Origin: DAOVRD01 sp964521715
Lineage (GTDB): Bacteria > Planctomycetota > Brocadiia > SM23-32
Reading direction: 5' to 3'
Assembly: GCA_964521715.1 (NCBI GenBank)
Contig: CAZFSS010000018.1
Location: 10,618 to 74,617 of the forward strand
Length of the DNA: 64,000 nt
Shown here: positions 40,796-49,742 of the stretch, piece after piece
Layout: each line of letters begins with the position of its first letter
How positions within the stretch are numbered: the stretch's first letter is position 1
Notes under the pieces: model-generated
What the model was told of the DNA's origin: nothing
Databases searched by the model: none
What the model saw: the letters and a program-made list of their open reading frames with translations, nothing else
Position numbers and translations under genes: made by a program

Positions 40796-42496
40796 ATGTT
40801 AGGTGAGAGCCGTGTCAATGCTGGGAGGGACCGCTGGGCGCAAGCCCTTGCGCTCGCAGGCTGCGTGGGGCTGGCGATGCTCTTCGGGCTTCTGCGATGC
40901 CCGGCTGCGTCCGCCGAGCAGGGAGGCGGCGGCGATGGGCTTCGCCGTGGAGGCGCAACCGAGAAGAGGGACATATTCGGAGGGACCAGACTCCACTGGG
41001 CTGCAGACCGGGGTGACCTGAGCCTGGTGCGCAGGCTGATAGACGCCGGAGCCGACGTCAATGCGCGCCAGATAGGGACCGGTTACACCCCCCTGGAGTT
41101 GGCAGCTGCCGCGGGCCGCGTGGAGGTGGTTCGGCTGCTTCTCGACCACGGGGCCGACGTGAACGCAACGGACGAATCGGGGTCTACCGCGCTCCACGTT
41201 TCCGTCGGGCACGACTGGCCGCAAGTCACCGAAGTGCTGCTCCGCCATGGAGCATCCCCTAATGTGGCGAGCAAGCGAGGCTATACGGCGTTGCACATCG
41301 CTGTCAGGACAAACGCCGGCATCGCAATGCTTCTCCTCGAGGCTGGGGCTGACCCCAAGGTGACGAACAGCCTCGGGGAGACGGCTGTGCATCTGGCGAT
41401 CGCTGATCGCAAGCTAATGGGCGAACTCGTCCGCCGGGGCGTGGACGTCAACGCGCGGGACGGCAACGGATGGACGGCTCTGCACCGGTCTGTGGCCGCG
41501 GGTCACCTGCTAACGGCGCGCATTCTGCTGGGTGAGGGGGCTGAGCATGACGTCCACACGGCTGCGGGGATGGGTGATCTGCCAGTGCTCACAGGCTTCA
41601 TCGCCGATGACCCCCAGGTTGTGGAGGCGCGGGGAAAGGCTGGCGAAACGCCAGCCCACTTTGCCGCTCAATTCGGACGCACCGAGTGCCTTCGGTTTCT
41701 GCTGGAGTCCGGCGCTGAAGTTGACTCCAGGGACGAACTCTCCACGACGCCTTTGCACCTGGCCACTATGTTCGGACACGTGGCTTGCGCCGAGGCGCTG
41801 CTGGCAGCTGGAGCAGATCCAAACCTGCGGTACACCTTGGGTCGGACAAGCCTGTTCGAAGCCGCGGAGGACGGGAACCTGAACGTTGTTAGGCTCCTGC
41901 TTGACGCTGGCGCGAGCGTCAATTTGGCGGATAAGGAGGGCCGCTCTCCCCTGCAGATCGCGGACATGAAGGGACACGAAGACGTTGCCCGGTTCCTCCT
42001 TGAACACGGGGCAAAGCACAACGTGTACACGGCCGCACGGTGGGGCGACGTGAAGGCTCTGAGAAAACTGCTCGAGCAGGACCCGAATCAGGTCAATTCG
42101 CGTGACACCTTCGGCTCAACGCCGCTTCACTGGGGCGCGCTCGGAGGCCGTGAGGAAGCGTTGGAGTTCCTGCTCGAACGGGGGGCGCAGGTGAACGTAG
42201 CGAATCACGCCTGGGAGACTCCGCTCCATCGGGCGGCCAGGGAAGGACACGTCGACGTAGTGAAGATGCTCCTTGACGCAGGGGCCAGGACAGACACGTT
42301 CAGCAAGAGTGTGGCCCGGACGCCACTTGGTCTTGCTGTGCTCGAGGGCCATCGGGAGGTCGTCGAGCTTCTGCTGGCCCGTGGGGCAGATCCGAGTCTC
42401 AAGAGGGGGGGCGCTGAGTCGCCGCTGGACATCGCTATCCGTTGTCGGTACCGAGACATCGCCGGACTGCTCAGGCAGCATGGCGCCACAAAGTAG
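40796..42496 (+). CDS. Exported ankyrin-repeat protein
   Basis: A 566-residue protein with an N-terminal signal (ALALAGCVGLAMLFGLLRCP) and about 16 ankyrin repeats from about residue 60 to the end, each around 33 residues (for example GYTPLELAAAAGRVEVVRLL). Two short, irregular repeats (EHDVHTAAGMGDLPVLTGFI and KHNVYTAARWGDVKALRKLL) begin similar sub-blocks, suggesting internal duplication of a multi-repeat unit. A TATACT box lies at 40741 without a good -35. Export of an ankyrin protein suggests a periplasmic or surface binding role. Confidence 0.9.
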   Translation: MLGESRVNAGRDRWAQALALAGCVGLAMLFGLLRCPAASAEQGGGGDGLRRGGATEKRDIFGGTRLHWAADRGDLSLVRRLIDAGADVNARQIGTGYTPLELAAAAGRVEVVRLLLDHGADVNATDESGSTALHVSVGHDWPQVTEVLLRHGASPNVASKRGYTALHIAVRTNAGIAMLLLEAGADPKVTNSLGETAVHLAIADRKLMGELVRRGVDVNARDGNGWTALHRSVAAGHLLTARILLGEGAEHDVHTAAGMGDLPVLTGFIADDPQVVEARGKAGETPAHFAAQFGRTECLRFLLESGAEVDSRDELSTTPLHLATMFGHVACAEALLAAGADPNLRYTLGRTSLFEAAEDGNLNVVRLLLDAGASVNLADKEGRSPLQIADMKGHEDVARFLLEHGAKHNVYTAARWGDVKALRKLLEQDPNQVNSRDTFGSTPLHWGALGGREEALEFLLERGAQVNVANHAWETPLHRAAREGHVDVVKMLLDAGARTDTFSKSVARTPLGLAVLEGHREVVELLLARGADPSLKRGGAESPLDIAIRCRYRDIAGLLRQHGATK

Positions 42497-42616
42497 GAGT
42501 TGAGCGGACGCATGCAGGTTGATTGTGCCATGCGCTGGGAGGCTCCGCACGACGCGGGGCGCGCAGCGCGGCAGCAGGCGTGATCCCCAGGAGCAGAGAA
42601 GACAGGAGCGGAGCCC

Positions 42617-44251
42617 GTGGACAGCGCCGGGACAGGGCGCCAGCCGGCTGACCTGGTCCGCGTCGCCGTGCCCGAAGACGCAGGGCGCGTGCTGCGCAAC
42701 GCCGCTGTGCTCCTGGGCAGGCAGATCTCGGAGCGCTGCGGCGCAGAGGTTGTCCCGGCCGGCGAAGCGCCCGTGAAGCTGGAACTGGCCGTCGAGCCCG
42801 GCATCGGCGCCGAGGGGTTCTGCATCGCCGACGGGCCGAAGGGGACCGTCCGCATCGCCGGGGGCGACGAGCGCGGCGTGCTCTACGGCGTCGGCAAGTT
42901 CCTCCGCACTTGCTCCTACCGGGGCGGGTTCACGTCCGGCGCGTGGCGCGGCAGGTCGGCGCCGCAGTGCCCGGTCCGCGCCATCTACCTGGCCACGCAC
43001 TTCAACAACTTCTATGAGGCCGCACCGCCTGCGGAGGTCGAGCGCTACGTCGAGGACCTCGCGCTCTGGGGCTACAACACCATAGTCATCCACTTCCCGA
43101 CCTGGCAGTTCGACGGCCCGTCCGACGCGGGAGCGCAAGCCTGGCTCGGGCGCTTCAAGGCCCTGCTCGCCCACGCGAAGCAGCACGGCCTGGGCGTCGG
43201 CCTGCTCCAGGCGCCGAACCAGGGCTACCGGACGGCGCCGGCCGAGCTGCGGGGCGTGAAGGTGCCGGGCCACCGCCGGGGCAACTTCGGAGTGAACCTG
43301 TGCGCGAGCCGACCCCGGGCGAGGCAGGCTCTGATGCGCACGTATAACGAGCTCCTCGACGAGTTCAAGGAGATCGGCCTCGACTTCCTCGGGCTCTGGC
43401 CGTACGACGAAGGCGGCTGCGCCTGCGAGCGGTGCTGGCCCTGGGGGGCGCGCGGATTCCTCGGCATCTCAAGAGAGCTGGTTGCGCTGGCGCGGGCGAA
43501 GTTCAGCGGCTGCAAGACCATCCTCTCAACCTGGTGCTTCGAGAACGAGGACGACCGCAACCCGGACGGGGAGTGGGCGGGGCTCGCCCGCGCAATGGCC
43601 GAGGACCGGAGCTGGGTCGACTACGTCATGGCGGACGGGCACGGCGATTACTTCCCGAAGTACGTGCTCGAGAAGGGCGTGCCCGGGGACCTGCCGCTGC
43701 TGAACTTCCCGGAGATCAGCATGTTCGGGATGAGCCCCTGGGGCGGCTACGGAGCGAACCCCGCCCCGGCCCATTTCCAGGCGCTCTGGAACCGGATCAG
43801 CGACAAGGCGGCCGGCGGCGCCCCGTACTCCGAAGGCATCTATGAAGACCTGAACAAGGCCGTCTGGGCGCAGTTCTACTGGGGCCGGGCACGCGAGGCG
43901 GAGGACACGGTGAGGGAGTATCTGGCCTACGAGTTCTCGCCGGACGGCGCGGAGGAGCTGCTGCAAGTCGTCCGGATCTTCGAGGACAACCACGAGCGCA
44001 CCCGCATAGACCCGGACGCGCTGGAGGCGTTCGACATCGTCGAGAGCGTCGACGAGAGCCTGACGCCGCCGGCCCGCAGGAGCTGGCGATGGCGCGCCTT
44101 CTACCTGCGCGCCCTGATCGACCGCGAGATGTTCCGCAACCAGGGCAGGCTCGAGGGCGAGGTGCTCAAGGATGCCTTTGCGGAACTGACGCGGATCTAC
44201 TACGCTCAGAGCGCTGGCCCGATGCCGCTCAAGCCGCCGGAGGTGAAGTGA
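42617..44251 (+). CDS. TIM-barrel glycosidase-like protein with GH20/GH67-type N-terminal domain
   Basis: A 544-residue protein starting with GTG 42617 (GGAGCGGAGCCC upstream). The N-terminal domain (10 to about 105) has the pattern seen before GH20 and GH67 barrels (RVLRNAAVLLGRQISERCGA; GTVRIAGGDERGVLYGVGKF). The barrel begins VRAIYLATHFNNFYEAAPPA and includes LDFLGLWPYDEGGCACERCW, whose Asp-Glu is a catalytic candidate and whose Cys pair may bind metal. No signal peptide is visible. It is 71 bases upstream of a URO-D-like gene. Confidence 0.65.
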   Translation: MDSAGTGRQPADLVRVAVPEDAGRVLRNAAVLLGRQISERCGAEVVPAGEAPVKLELAVEPGIGAEGFCIADGPKGTVRIAGGDERGVLYGVGKFLRTCSYRGGFTSGAWRGRSAPQCPVRAIYLATHFNNFYEAAPPAEVERYVEDLALWGYNTIVIHFPTWQFDGPSDAGAQAWLGRFKALLAHAKQHGLGVGLLQAPNQGYRTAPAELRGVKVPGHRRGNFGVNLCASRPRARQALMRTYNELLDEFKEIGLDFLGLWPYDEGGCACERCWPWGARGFLGISRELVALARAKFSGCKTILSTWCFENEDDRNPDGEWAGLARAMAEDRSWVDYVMADGHGDYFPKYVLEKGVPGDLPLLNFPEISMFGMSPWGGYGANPAPAHFQALWNRISDKAAGGAPYSEGIYEDLNKAVWAQFYWGRAREAEDTVREYLAYEFSPDGAEELLQVVRIFEDNHERTRIDPDALEAFDIVESVDESLTPPARRSWRWRAFYLRALIDREMFRNQGRLEGEVLKDAFAELTRIYYAQSAGPMPLKPPEVK

Positions 44252-44322
44252 CGGATCGGCGGCACGCACCGCCTGCGCGGCACCCGGGCGCCGGATCCAC
44301 GCGTCCCTTAGAGAGGCAACAC

Positions 44323-45408
44323 ATGGCCTACCGATCAAGAGAGCGGATTGCCCGTGTCCTGGCTCACAAGGAAGCCGACCGCGTCCCCTTCGACGCCGTC
44401 TCGTTCCCGTCCGGCCAGCTGCGCGATTGCTTCGACGACCTGGGGCTCGGCGAGGACGAGAGGGAGTGCTTCACGCGGGGCGACTTCCAGTACCTCATGT
44501 TCGACCTGGAGGTGGACCGCAGCCGCTTCGCCCCCTACCTGCCGGGCCTGCCCGACGAGGCGGAGGTGACGCCCTTCGGCGTCGGCGAGCTGCCCCTCAG
44601 GTCCGTCGACGGCTACGTGGCGGGCAACAAGCTCTACTACCCCCTGGCCTCCGTCGACACGGTGAAGGGGCTGGAAGGCTTCCCCTTCCCCGACGTGACC
44701 GCCGAGCAATGCCACGCGCACCTGGACGAGGCCGTGCGGACGGCCAAACGCGACGGGTTCACGGTCGTCGGCCAGATGTCGCAGACGGTGCTGGAGACGG
44801 CTTACAGCATGCGGGGCATCGACCGGCTCTTCATCGACTTCTACGAGCGGCCCCGCTACGTTCGGGCGCTATTCGAAGCGCTCACCGAGCGCCGATGCTT
44901 CCAGGCGCGGCGCTTCGCGCGGGCCGGGGTGGACGTGCTGCGCATCGGCGACGACATCGCCACGCAGAAGGGCCTGATGGTGGGGCCGCGGACTTACCGC
45001 GAATGGATCAAGCCCTGCCACACGCGCGTGGTGGCCGCGGCCCGCGAGGTCAACCCGGACATCTACGTGCTCTACCACAGCGACGGCGCGCTCACCGACC
45101 TGCTGCCCGACCTGATCGAGGTGGGCGTGACGGCCATCAACCCCTGCCAGCCCGAGGCGATGCCGCCGGCCGAAGTCAAGCAGCTCTTCGGCGACCGCCT
45201 GACGCTCTGGGGCTGCAGCGCCACCCAGAGCATCTACGCCCACGGCAGCCGGCAGGACGTGGTGGCCTACCTGCACATGCTGATGCGCGAGGTGGCGCCG
45301 GGCGGCGGGCTGGTCGTGCAGTTCTACAACATGCTGCTCACGCCCCGCGTGCTGGACAACCTGCGGCAGTTCGTCGAGTCCTTCTACGACCTGGCCTGGT
45401 ACCGCTAG
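44323..45408 (+). CDS. URO-D-fold protein (uroporphyrinogen decarboxylase/MtaA-like)
   Basis: A 361-residue protein of the same superfamily as the gene at 8971 but only distantly similar to it. It starts YRSRERIARVLAHKEADRVP, the typical opening, and contains VLRIGDDIATQKGLMVGPRT, YVLYHSDGALTDLLPDLIEV (His-x-Asp-Gly, a metal or substrate site in MtaA-like proteins) and LTLWGCSATQSIYAHGSRQD. Substrate unknown. GAGAGGCAACAC precedes the start. Confidence 0.87.
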   Translation: MAYRSRERIARVLAHKEADRVPFDAVSFPSGQLRDCFDDLGLGEDERECFTRGDFQYLMFDLEVDRSRFAPYLPGLPDEAEVTPFGVGELPLRSVDGYVAGNKLYYPLASVDTVKGLEGFPFPDVTAEQCHAHLDEAVRTAKRDGFTVVGQMSQTVLETAYSMRGIDRLFIDFYERPRYVRALFEALTERRCFQARRFARAGVDVLRIGDDIATQKGLMVGPRTYREWIKPCHTRVVAAAREVNPDIYVLYHSDGALTDLLPDLIEVGVTAINPCQPEAMPPAEVKQLFGDRLTLWGCSATQSIYAHGSRQDVVAYLHMLMREVAPGGGLVVQFYNMLLTPRVLDNLRQFVESFYDLAWYR

Positions 45409-45418
45409 CGCACGTTCC

Positions 45419-45465
45419 CTACTCCTGCTCGTGCTCCTGCTCTTACTCGTGCTCTTGCTCTTCCG
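45419..45465 (+). repeat. CTCCTGCTC-type low-complexity tract, copy 1
   Basis: About 47 bases built from TACTCCTGCTC, GTGCTC and TTGCTC units directly after the URO-D stop. A related tract is at 52858-52920. Confidence 0.55.
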
Positions 45466-45494
45466 TAAGTCGCCTTATGCAGTCACTGTATGGC

Positions 45495-45523
45495 TTGACC
45501 AAGGCCGGAGCCCGGCATATACT
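45495..45523 (+). promoter_or_regulatory. Promoter of a small zinc-ribbon/membrane-protein locus
   Basis: TTGACC (45495-45500), 17-base spacer, TATACT (45518-45523). Preceded by TATGGC as at 37331. The TATACTGCGG stretch also occurs at 40741 before the ankyrin gene. Confidence 0.75.
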
Positions 45524-45606
45524 GCGGGGAGGCCGGGGAGTTGTTGCAGGCCCGCGGGGCACTGCCGGGAAGCGAGCTGCGCACGCGCCCGGGCTGGAGG
45601 TGACCG

Positions 45607-45714
45607 ATGGAGGCGCGTGGGACGTGCCCGAGATGCGGCAGGACGTTGCCCTCTTTCCTGTGGCCGCGCAACCGGGTCTGGCTGGGCCTGTGGAGGGGGT
45701 GTGGGGTCAGGTGA
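45607..45714 (+). CDS. Very small zinc-ribbon-like ORF
   Basis: A 35-residue frame with a near-ideal ribosome site (GGAGGTGACCG before ATG 45607) and a good promoter 84 bases upstream. It reads MEARGTCPRCGRTLPSFLWP, with one C-x-x-C, and ends at a TGA. It could be a leader peptide or the first part of a decayed zinc-ribbon protein; the next gene starts 88 bases on. Confidence 0.45.
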   Translation: MEARGTCPRCGRTLPSFLWPRNRVWLGLWRGCGVR

Positions 45715-45802
45715 CACGCACTGGCAGCCGTAGGGGCGGGGCCTGCGGGCGCTGAGATCGGCCGTGCCTGGTCTTGCCCCGTGGAATGCGGAGTAACTGC
45801 AG

Positions 45803-46387
45803 ATGAAGCTCAATCTCAGAGCGCTGGCGCCGGGCTTCGTTGGGAACCGGTGGGCGCGTGCCACCTTCTTGGGCGTCCTGGTCACCGAGATGTCCATCAT
45901 CCTTCTGGCTCCGCCGTTCAGATACCTGTTCTTCGTCATCCCGAACGCGGGGCCCTTCATCTGCCTCGTTCTGCTGGCATGGCCGCTGGCTGTCGTCGTC
46001 ACGCTGTGGGGCCGACGCACTGGTGTCACGGCGTTCCTCTGTGCGGCCTGCGCCGCTGTGTGCTTGTTGCCCGTGGTCGTCATGCCTGGCTACGCAATAG
46101 CCCAGCACTGGGAGAAAGAACGGCTGCACCGGAACATGCGGTTGGTGGAGTCCCTCGCCGAGGCCATCGAGCACTACCGGTTGGCGCATGGGGCTCTGCC
46201 GGACGATAGCTTGCTGTCCGCCGAGGAGCTGGAGAAGCTCGGCTTCGACTGCCACGACGTGCCCGGCGTGATATACGAGGTGTACAAGTGGGAGCAAGAG
46301 CGGGGTGTGTTCCATCTGGAGTTCGCCCACCACTTCGACGTATGGGGATTTGACTCCGAGACTCGTGCCTGGCGTATAGTGGACTGA
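45803..46387 (+). CDS. Membrane protein of unknown function
   Basis: A 194-residue protein with three membrane helices (about 20-46, 51-69, 76-99) and a soluble C-terminal domain of about 90 residues (MRLVESLAEAIEHYRLAHGA, then WEQERGVFHLEFAHHFDVWG). The tail has the A-x-x-x-Y-x-x-x-H-G-x-L-P pattern seen after pilin-type helices, but the topology is different. Not recognised. It is in the transcript starting at 45495. Confidence 0.7.
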   Translation: MKLNLRALAPGFVGNRWARATFLGVLVTEMSIILLAPPFRYLFFVIPNAGPFICLVLLAWPLAVVVTLWGRRTGVTAFLCAACAAVCLLPVVVMPGYAIAQHWEKERLHRNMRLVESLAEAIEHYRLAHGALPDDSLLSAEELEKLGFDCHDVPGVIYEVYKWEQERGVFHLEFAHHFDVWGFDSETRAWRIVD

Positions 46388-46468
46388 CGGTCCGGCCTCG
46401 GCCTTTCGCAGGCCGGGCCCTGGCCCCCACGGCCGCCACCGAAACCGACTGAAAAGAGAGAGGCCCGC

Positions 46469-47722
46469 ATGAGCGTCAGCGAAGGGGATAAGGCAATCCT
46501 TCGGGAACTGGCCGAGCAGCAGGCGGAGATCGCCGCCCTGCCGGCACATCGGGAGACAGCCGCGCAGTGGAGCCGCCTGAACGGCCTCCGGCGCGGCCGG
46601 CCCCTCGTCTACATCGACGAGATCCCCTGGCACGAGATGGACGTGAACGGGGAGCTCGCGCTCCGCACGAGCGATCCCACCTGCCGCGGGATCGAGGAGC
46701 GCATCCGCCGCACGCTCTACCGCTGGCGCCACATGCCGGCCGACATGGTGGTCGAGGACCGCCTCTACTCGCACCTGTCCGTGAGCAACACGGACCTGGG
46801 CGTCAACGCCGTGGTCGACGTGCTCCGCACGGACGAGCGGAGCGACGTCATGTCCCACCGCTACCACAATCAGATCAAGGACGAGTCCGACGTCGCGAAG
46901 ATCCACGCGCCGCAGGTCATCTACGACGCAGAGGCCAGCGAGCGCCGCTACGAGCTGATGCGGGACGTCTTCGACGGCATCATCCGCGTCGAGAAGCGCG
47001 GCGTCATGGGCCGGGCCTTCTGCCCGTGCGACATGCTGGCCGAGAGGTGGGACCCTCAGCAGTTCCTGCTGGACCTGGCCCTGAGGCCCGGCCTCGTCCA
47101 CGCCGCGATGGAGAAGATGACCGAGGCGTGCATGGGCTGGCTGGCGCAGTGGGAGGAGATGAGCCTGCTCGCCCTGAACAACTGCAACGTGCGCGTGGGG
47201 ACGGGCGGGCTCGGCTATTCGGACGAGCTGCCGGGCGAGGGCTTCGATCCCGCGCACGTGCGCCCGGCCGACCAGTGGGGGCTGGCCATGGCGCAGATAT
47301 TCTCCGAGGTCTCCCCCGCCATGCACGCGGACATCGCCCTGCGCTACGAGCGGCGCTGGCTGGAGATGTTCGGCCTCGCCTACTACGGCTGCTGCGAGCC
47401 CCTGCACCTGAAGATAGACATCATTGCGGAGGCCATCCCGAACCTGCGCAAGATCTCCGTGAGCCCGCGCGCCGACGTAGCGGTCGCCGCCGACAGGATA
47501 GGCGAGCGCTACGTCCTATCCCTCAAGCCCAACCCGGCCGTCTTCGGCTGGGGCGCGTGGCGGCCGGAGCTCGCCCGCAAGGAACTGCGCGAATCGCTCC
47601 AGAAGGCGCGCGGCTGCGTGGTCGAGGTGATCATGAAGGACATCAGCACCGTCTGCTACGCGCCTGAGCGCCTGTGGGAGTGGGCCCGGATCGCCGCAGA
47701 GGAGACGGCGGCCGCGGCCTGA
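46469..47722 (+). CDS. URO-D/MtaA-superfamily protein, divergent
   Basis: A 417-residue protein with a long helical N-terminus (1 to about 50) and a barrel of the URO-D/cobalamin-independent methyltransferase type: DLALRPGLVHAAMEKMTEAC, the late GLAYYGCCEPLHLKIDIIAE (Cys-Cys-Glu-Pro, a likely zinc or substrate site), and LRKISVSPRADVAVAADRIG. It faces the five-gene dehydrogenase/amidohydrolase operon convergently. Its substrate is unknown. AAAGAGAGAGGCCCGC precedes the start. Confidence 0.75.
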   Translation: MSVSEGDKAILRELAEQQAEIAALPAHRETAAQWSRLNGLRRGRPLVYIDEIPWHEMDVNGELALRTSDPTCRGIEERIRRTLYRWRHMPADMVVEDRLYSHLSVSNTDLGVNAVVDVLRTDERSDVMSHRYHNQIKDESDVAKIHAPQVIYDAEASERRYELMRDVFDGIIRVEKRGVMGRAFCPCDMLAERWDPQQFLLDLALRPGLVHAAMEKMTEACMGWLAQWEEMSLLALNNCNVRVGTGGLGYSDELPGEGFDPAHVRPADQWGLAMAQIFSEVSPAMHADIALRYERRWLEMFGLAYYGCCEPLHLKIDIIAEAIPNLRKISVSPRADVAVAADRIGERYVLSLKPNPAVFGWGAWRPELARKELRESLQKARGCVVEVIMKDISTVCYAPERLWEWARIAAEETAAAA

Positions 47723-47785
47723 CACGGTCCGTGGGGCCGCATCCGCCGGCGTGTGCAGCGGCTGAAGAAGCCGCGGGCGACGCGG

Positions 47786-48871
47786 TCACGCCCGGCAGTC
47801 GAGGATGACCTTGATCGCGCCCGTGCGGGCCTTATCGCTGGCCGTCTCGAAGGCCGCCACGCCGTCCGTCAGCGGGAAGCGATGGGTGATGAGCGGCTCC
47901 ACCCTCACCGCCCCCGAGCCTACCAGCTCGATGGCGCGCGGGAAGTCACTGTAGAGCGAGTTCGCCGAGGTCTTGATGGCCCGCTCGCGCGCGAGCATCA
48001 GCGCGGGGAACCGGATCTCCTCCCCCTGGGCCGCCAGCAACACCAGGACGCCTCCCGTCGCCAGAACGGCAAGGCCCTCGTTGATCGTCTCGTGCGATCC
48101 CACGGTGTCGAAGACGCGGTCGACCCCCGTGCCGCCGGTCTCCCGCTCCACCAGCTCGGACAGCCTCCCGCCGCCATGGCCGACGTTGACGGCGCGGTCA
48201 ACGCCCACCTGCCGCGCGACGGCCAGGTTCGGCTCGGCCAGGTCGGTGATGAACGTGGTGACGGCGCCATAGACCTTCGAGATCTGGGCGATCAGCAGCC
48301 CGATGGGCCCGGCGCCGATGACGGCGACCCTGTGTAGGGGCTCCGGCCGGCCGACGTCGACGGCGTGCAGCGACGCGACGAGGGGGTCCAGGAAGACGGC
48401 CTGCTCGTCTGTCATGCCCTCGGGCAGCTCGTAGACCTGGCCGGCGAAGGCGGGGCAGCGCTGCGCCATGCCGCCGGGATAGAGGTCCATCTCGCCCCAG
48501 CCCTGCCCGTGCCCGAGGTGCTTCGTCTGCACGCACAGGTTCTCCCGCCCCGCCCTGCAGTGGGGGCAGCGTCCGCACGCGAGGAACGTGTTGACGCCCA
48601 CGCGCTTGCCTACCAGCAACGCGTCGCATGGATCGTGCGCGTCCGCCACGGTGCCGACGAACTCGTGCCCCAGTATGATGTTGGGTGGGTTGGGGACGTC
48701 CCTGCCGAGCGTGTGCCTTGCCCAGGGGTTCTGCCCGTGCAGGTAGCGCACGTCGCTCCCGCAGATGCCGCACTTGTGCACTTCCACGACGACCTGCCCC
48801 GGGCCCGGGGCGGGCTCGGCCACGTCCATGAGCGCGAGGTCGCCGGGGGACTTGAGGACGAGGGCTTTCAT
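47786..48871 (-). CDS. Zinc-dependent medium-chain alcohol/polyol dehydrogenase
   Basis: A 361-residue MDR enzyme. Catalytic zinc ligands are C37, H69 and E70 (KCGICGSD; ILGHEFVG) and the structural zinc lobe is C99, C102, C105, C113 (ACGRCPHCRAGRENLC). The nucleotide fold shows VAVIGAGPIGLLIAQ. Overall style is that of L-threonine, sorbitol or L-idonate dehydrogenases. It is the last gene of the operon that begins with the Gfo/Idh/MocA gene, so a sugar-derived alcohol is a reasonable substrate. Confidence 0.92.
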   Translation of the reverse strand: MKALVLKSPGDLALMDVAEPAPGPGQVVVEVHKCGICGSDVRYLHGQNPWARHTLGRDVPNPPNIILGHEFVGTVADAHDPCDALLVGKRVGVNTFLACGRCPHCRAGRENLCVQTKHLGHGQGWGEMDLYPGGMAQRCPAFAGQVYELPEGMTDEQAVFLDPLVASLHAVDVGRPEPLHRVAVIGAGPIGLLIAQISKVYGAVTTFITDLAEPNLAVARQVGVDRAVNVGHGGGRLSELVERETGGTGVDRVFDTVGSHETINEGLAVLATGGVLVLLAAQGEEIRFPALMLARERAIKTSANSLYSDFPRAIELVGSGAVRVEPLITHRFPLTDGVAAFETASDKARTGAIKVILDCRA

Positions 48872-48974
48872 GCGGGGTCCTCCGTTCGGCGCCGGCTCCG
48901 AGCGACGGTGCTGCCGGCAGGCCGATGCGCGACGCAGGCGGCTCTCGACCTCGCGTCCGGCCGGGCCGCCCCGG

Positions 48975-49742
48975 TCACGGGACGCCGACCTCCAGCCCGA
49001 GCAGCGCCGCGGCGTTGCGCCAGAGGATCTTCTCCATGTCCGCGTCGCCGAGCTTCGCGCCGAGCACGCGCCCGATCTGCGGGGCGTAGTCGCGGCCCGG
49101 GTAGTCGGACCCGTACACGAGGCGCTCCGCCCCCAGGTGTCGGACCGCGTACTCGATCATCTCGGAGTCGTACCATCCGCCCGACGTGTCCACCCAGACG
49201 TTCGGCAGATCCTCGACGTCCTGCACGCCCCGCCGGTTCACGCCGGTCAGGTGCGCCATGATGATGCGCGTGTCCGGATGGCGACGGGCCAGATGGGCGA
49301 TGTCCGAGGCATCGGACTCGTTATCGAAGAACTCGACGACCTTATACCACGCGTGGAACACGATGGGGATGCCGAGCTCTGCGGCCACCTCGGCGATGGG
49401 GTCGACGGCCTCATTCCGGGCGTTCACCTCGAGGCCCTGCTTGATGGCCACCATGCCGGCCTCCGCGCATCGCTTCGCTTCCTCCCGAATGGAGGCCCGG
49501 CCGTGGTCCGCGCTCAGGTACATGGCGCCGAGGAAGAAGTCCCCGTCCTCCTCCATCAGCCGCAGCGTGCAGTCGTTACGGCGGCGCAGCTCTTCCGGCG
49601 AGAGGCCGGGGCCGCTCGTCAGCAGCAGCACCTTGTCGATCCCGCTCTGGCGGGCGAGCGCTTTGGTCCGCTCGATCTCGTAGTCGGGGCGCTTGTCGGG
49701 ATCGGTCCACCGATGGTGCACGTGGGTGTCGATGGCGTTCAT
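48975..49742 (-). CDS. Amidohydrolase-2 family metal-dependent hydrolase (TIM-barrel)
   Basis: A 255-residue protein of the COG2159/amidohydrolase-2 type. It starts NAIDTHVHHRWTD (the D-x-H-x-H metal motif) and has IPIVFHAWYK (third His), IIMAHLTG (fourth His) and LVYGSDYPGRD (catalytic Asp). The ligand set is complete. Such enzymes are lactonases or decarboxylases. ATG 49742 overlaps the stop of the upstream gene by four bases. Confidence 0.88.
   Translation of the reverse strand: MNAIDTHVHHRWTDPDKRPDYEIERTKALARQSGIDKVLLLTSGPGLSPEELRRRNDCTLRLMEEDGDFFLGAMYLSADHGRASIREEAKRCAEAGMVAIKQGLEVNARNEAVDPIAEVAAELGIPIVFHAWYKVVEFFDNESDASDIAHLARRHPDTRIIMAHLTGVNRRGVQDVEDLPNVWVDTSGGWYDSEMIEYAVRHLGAERLVYGSDYPGRDYAPQIGRVLGAKLGDADMEKILWRNAAALLGLEVGVP

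Noticed and set aside
45419..45465. CTCCTGCTC tract as a possible coding repeat
   Set aside because: It starts after a stop codon, has no start or ribosome site, and units do not keep a reading frame.
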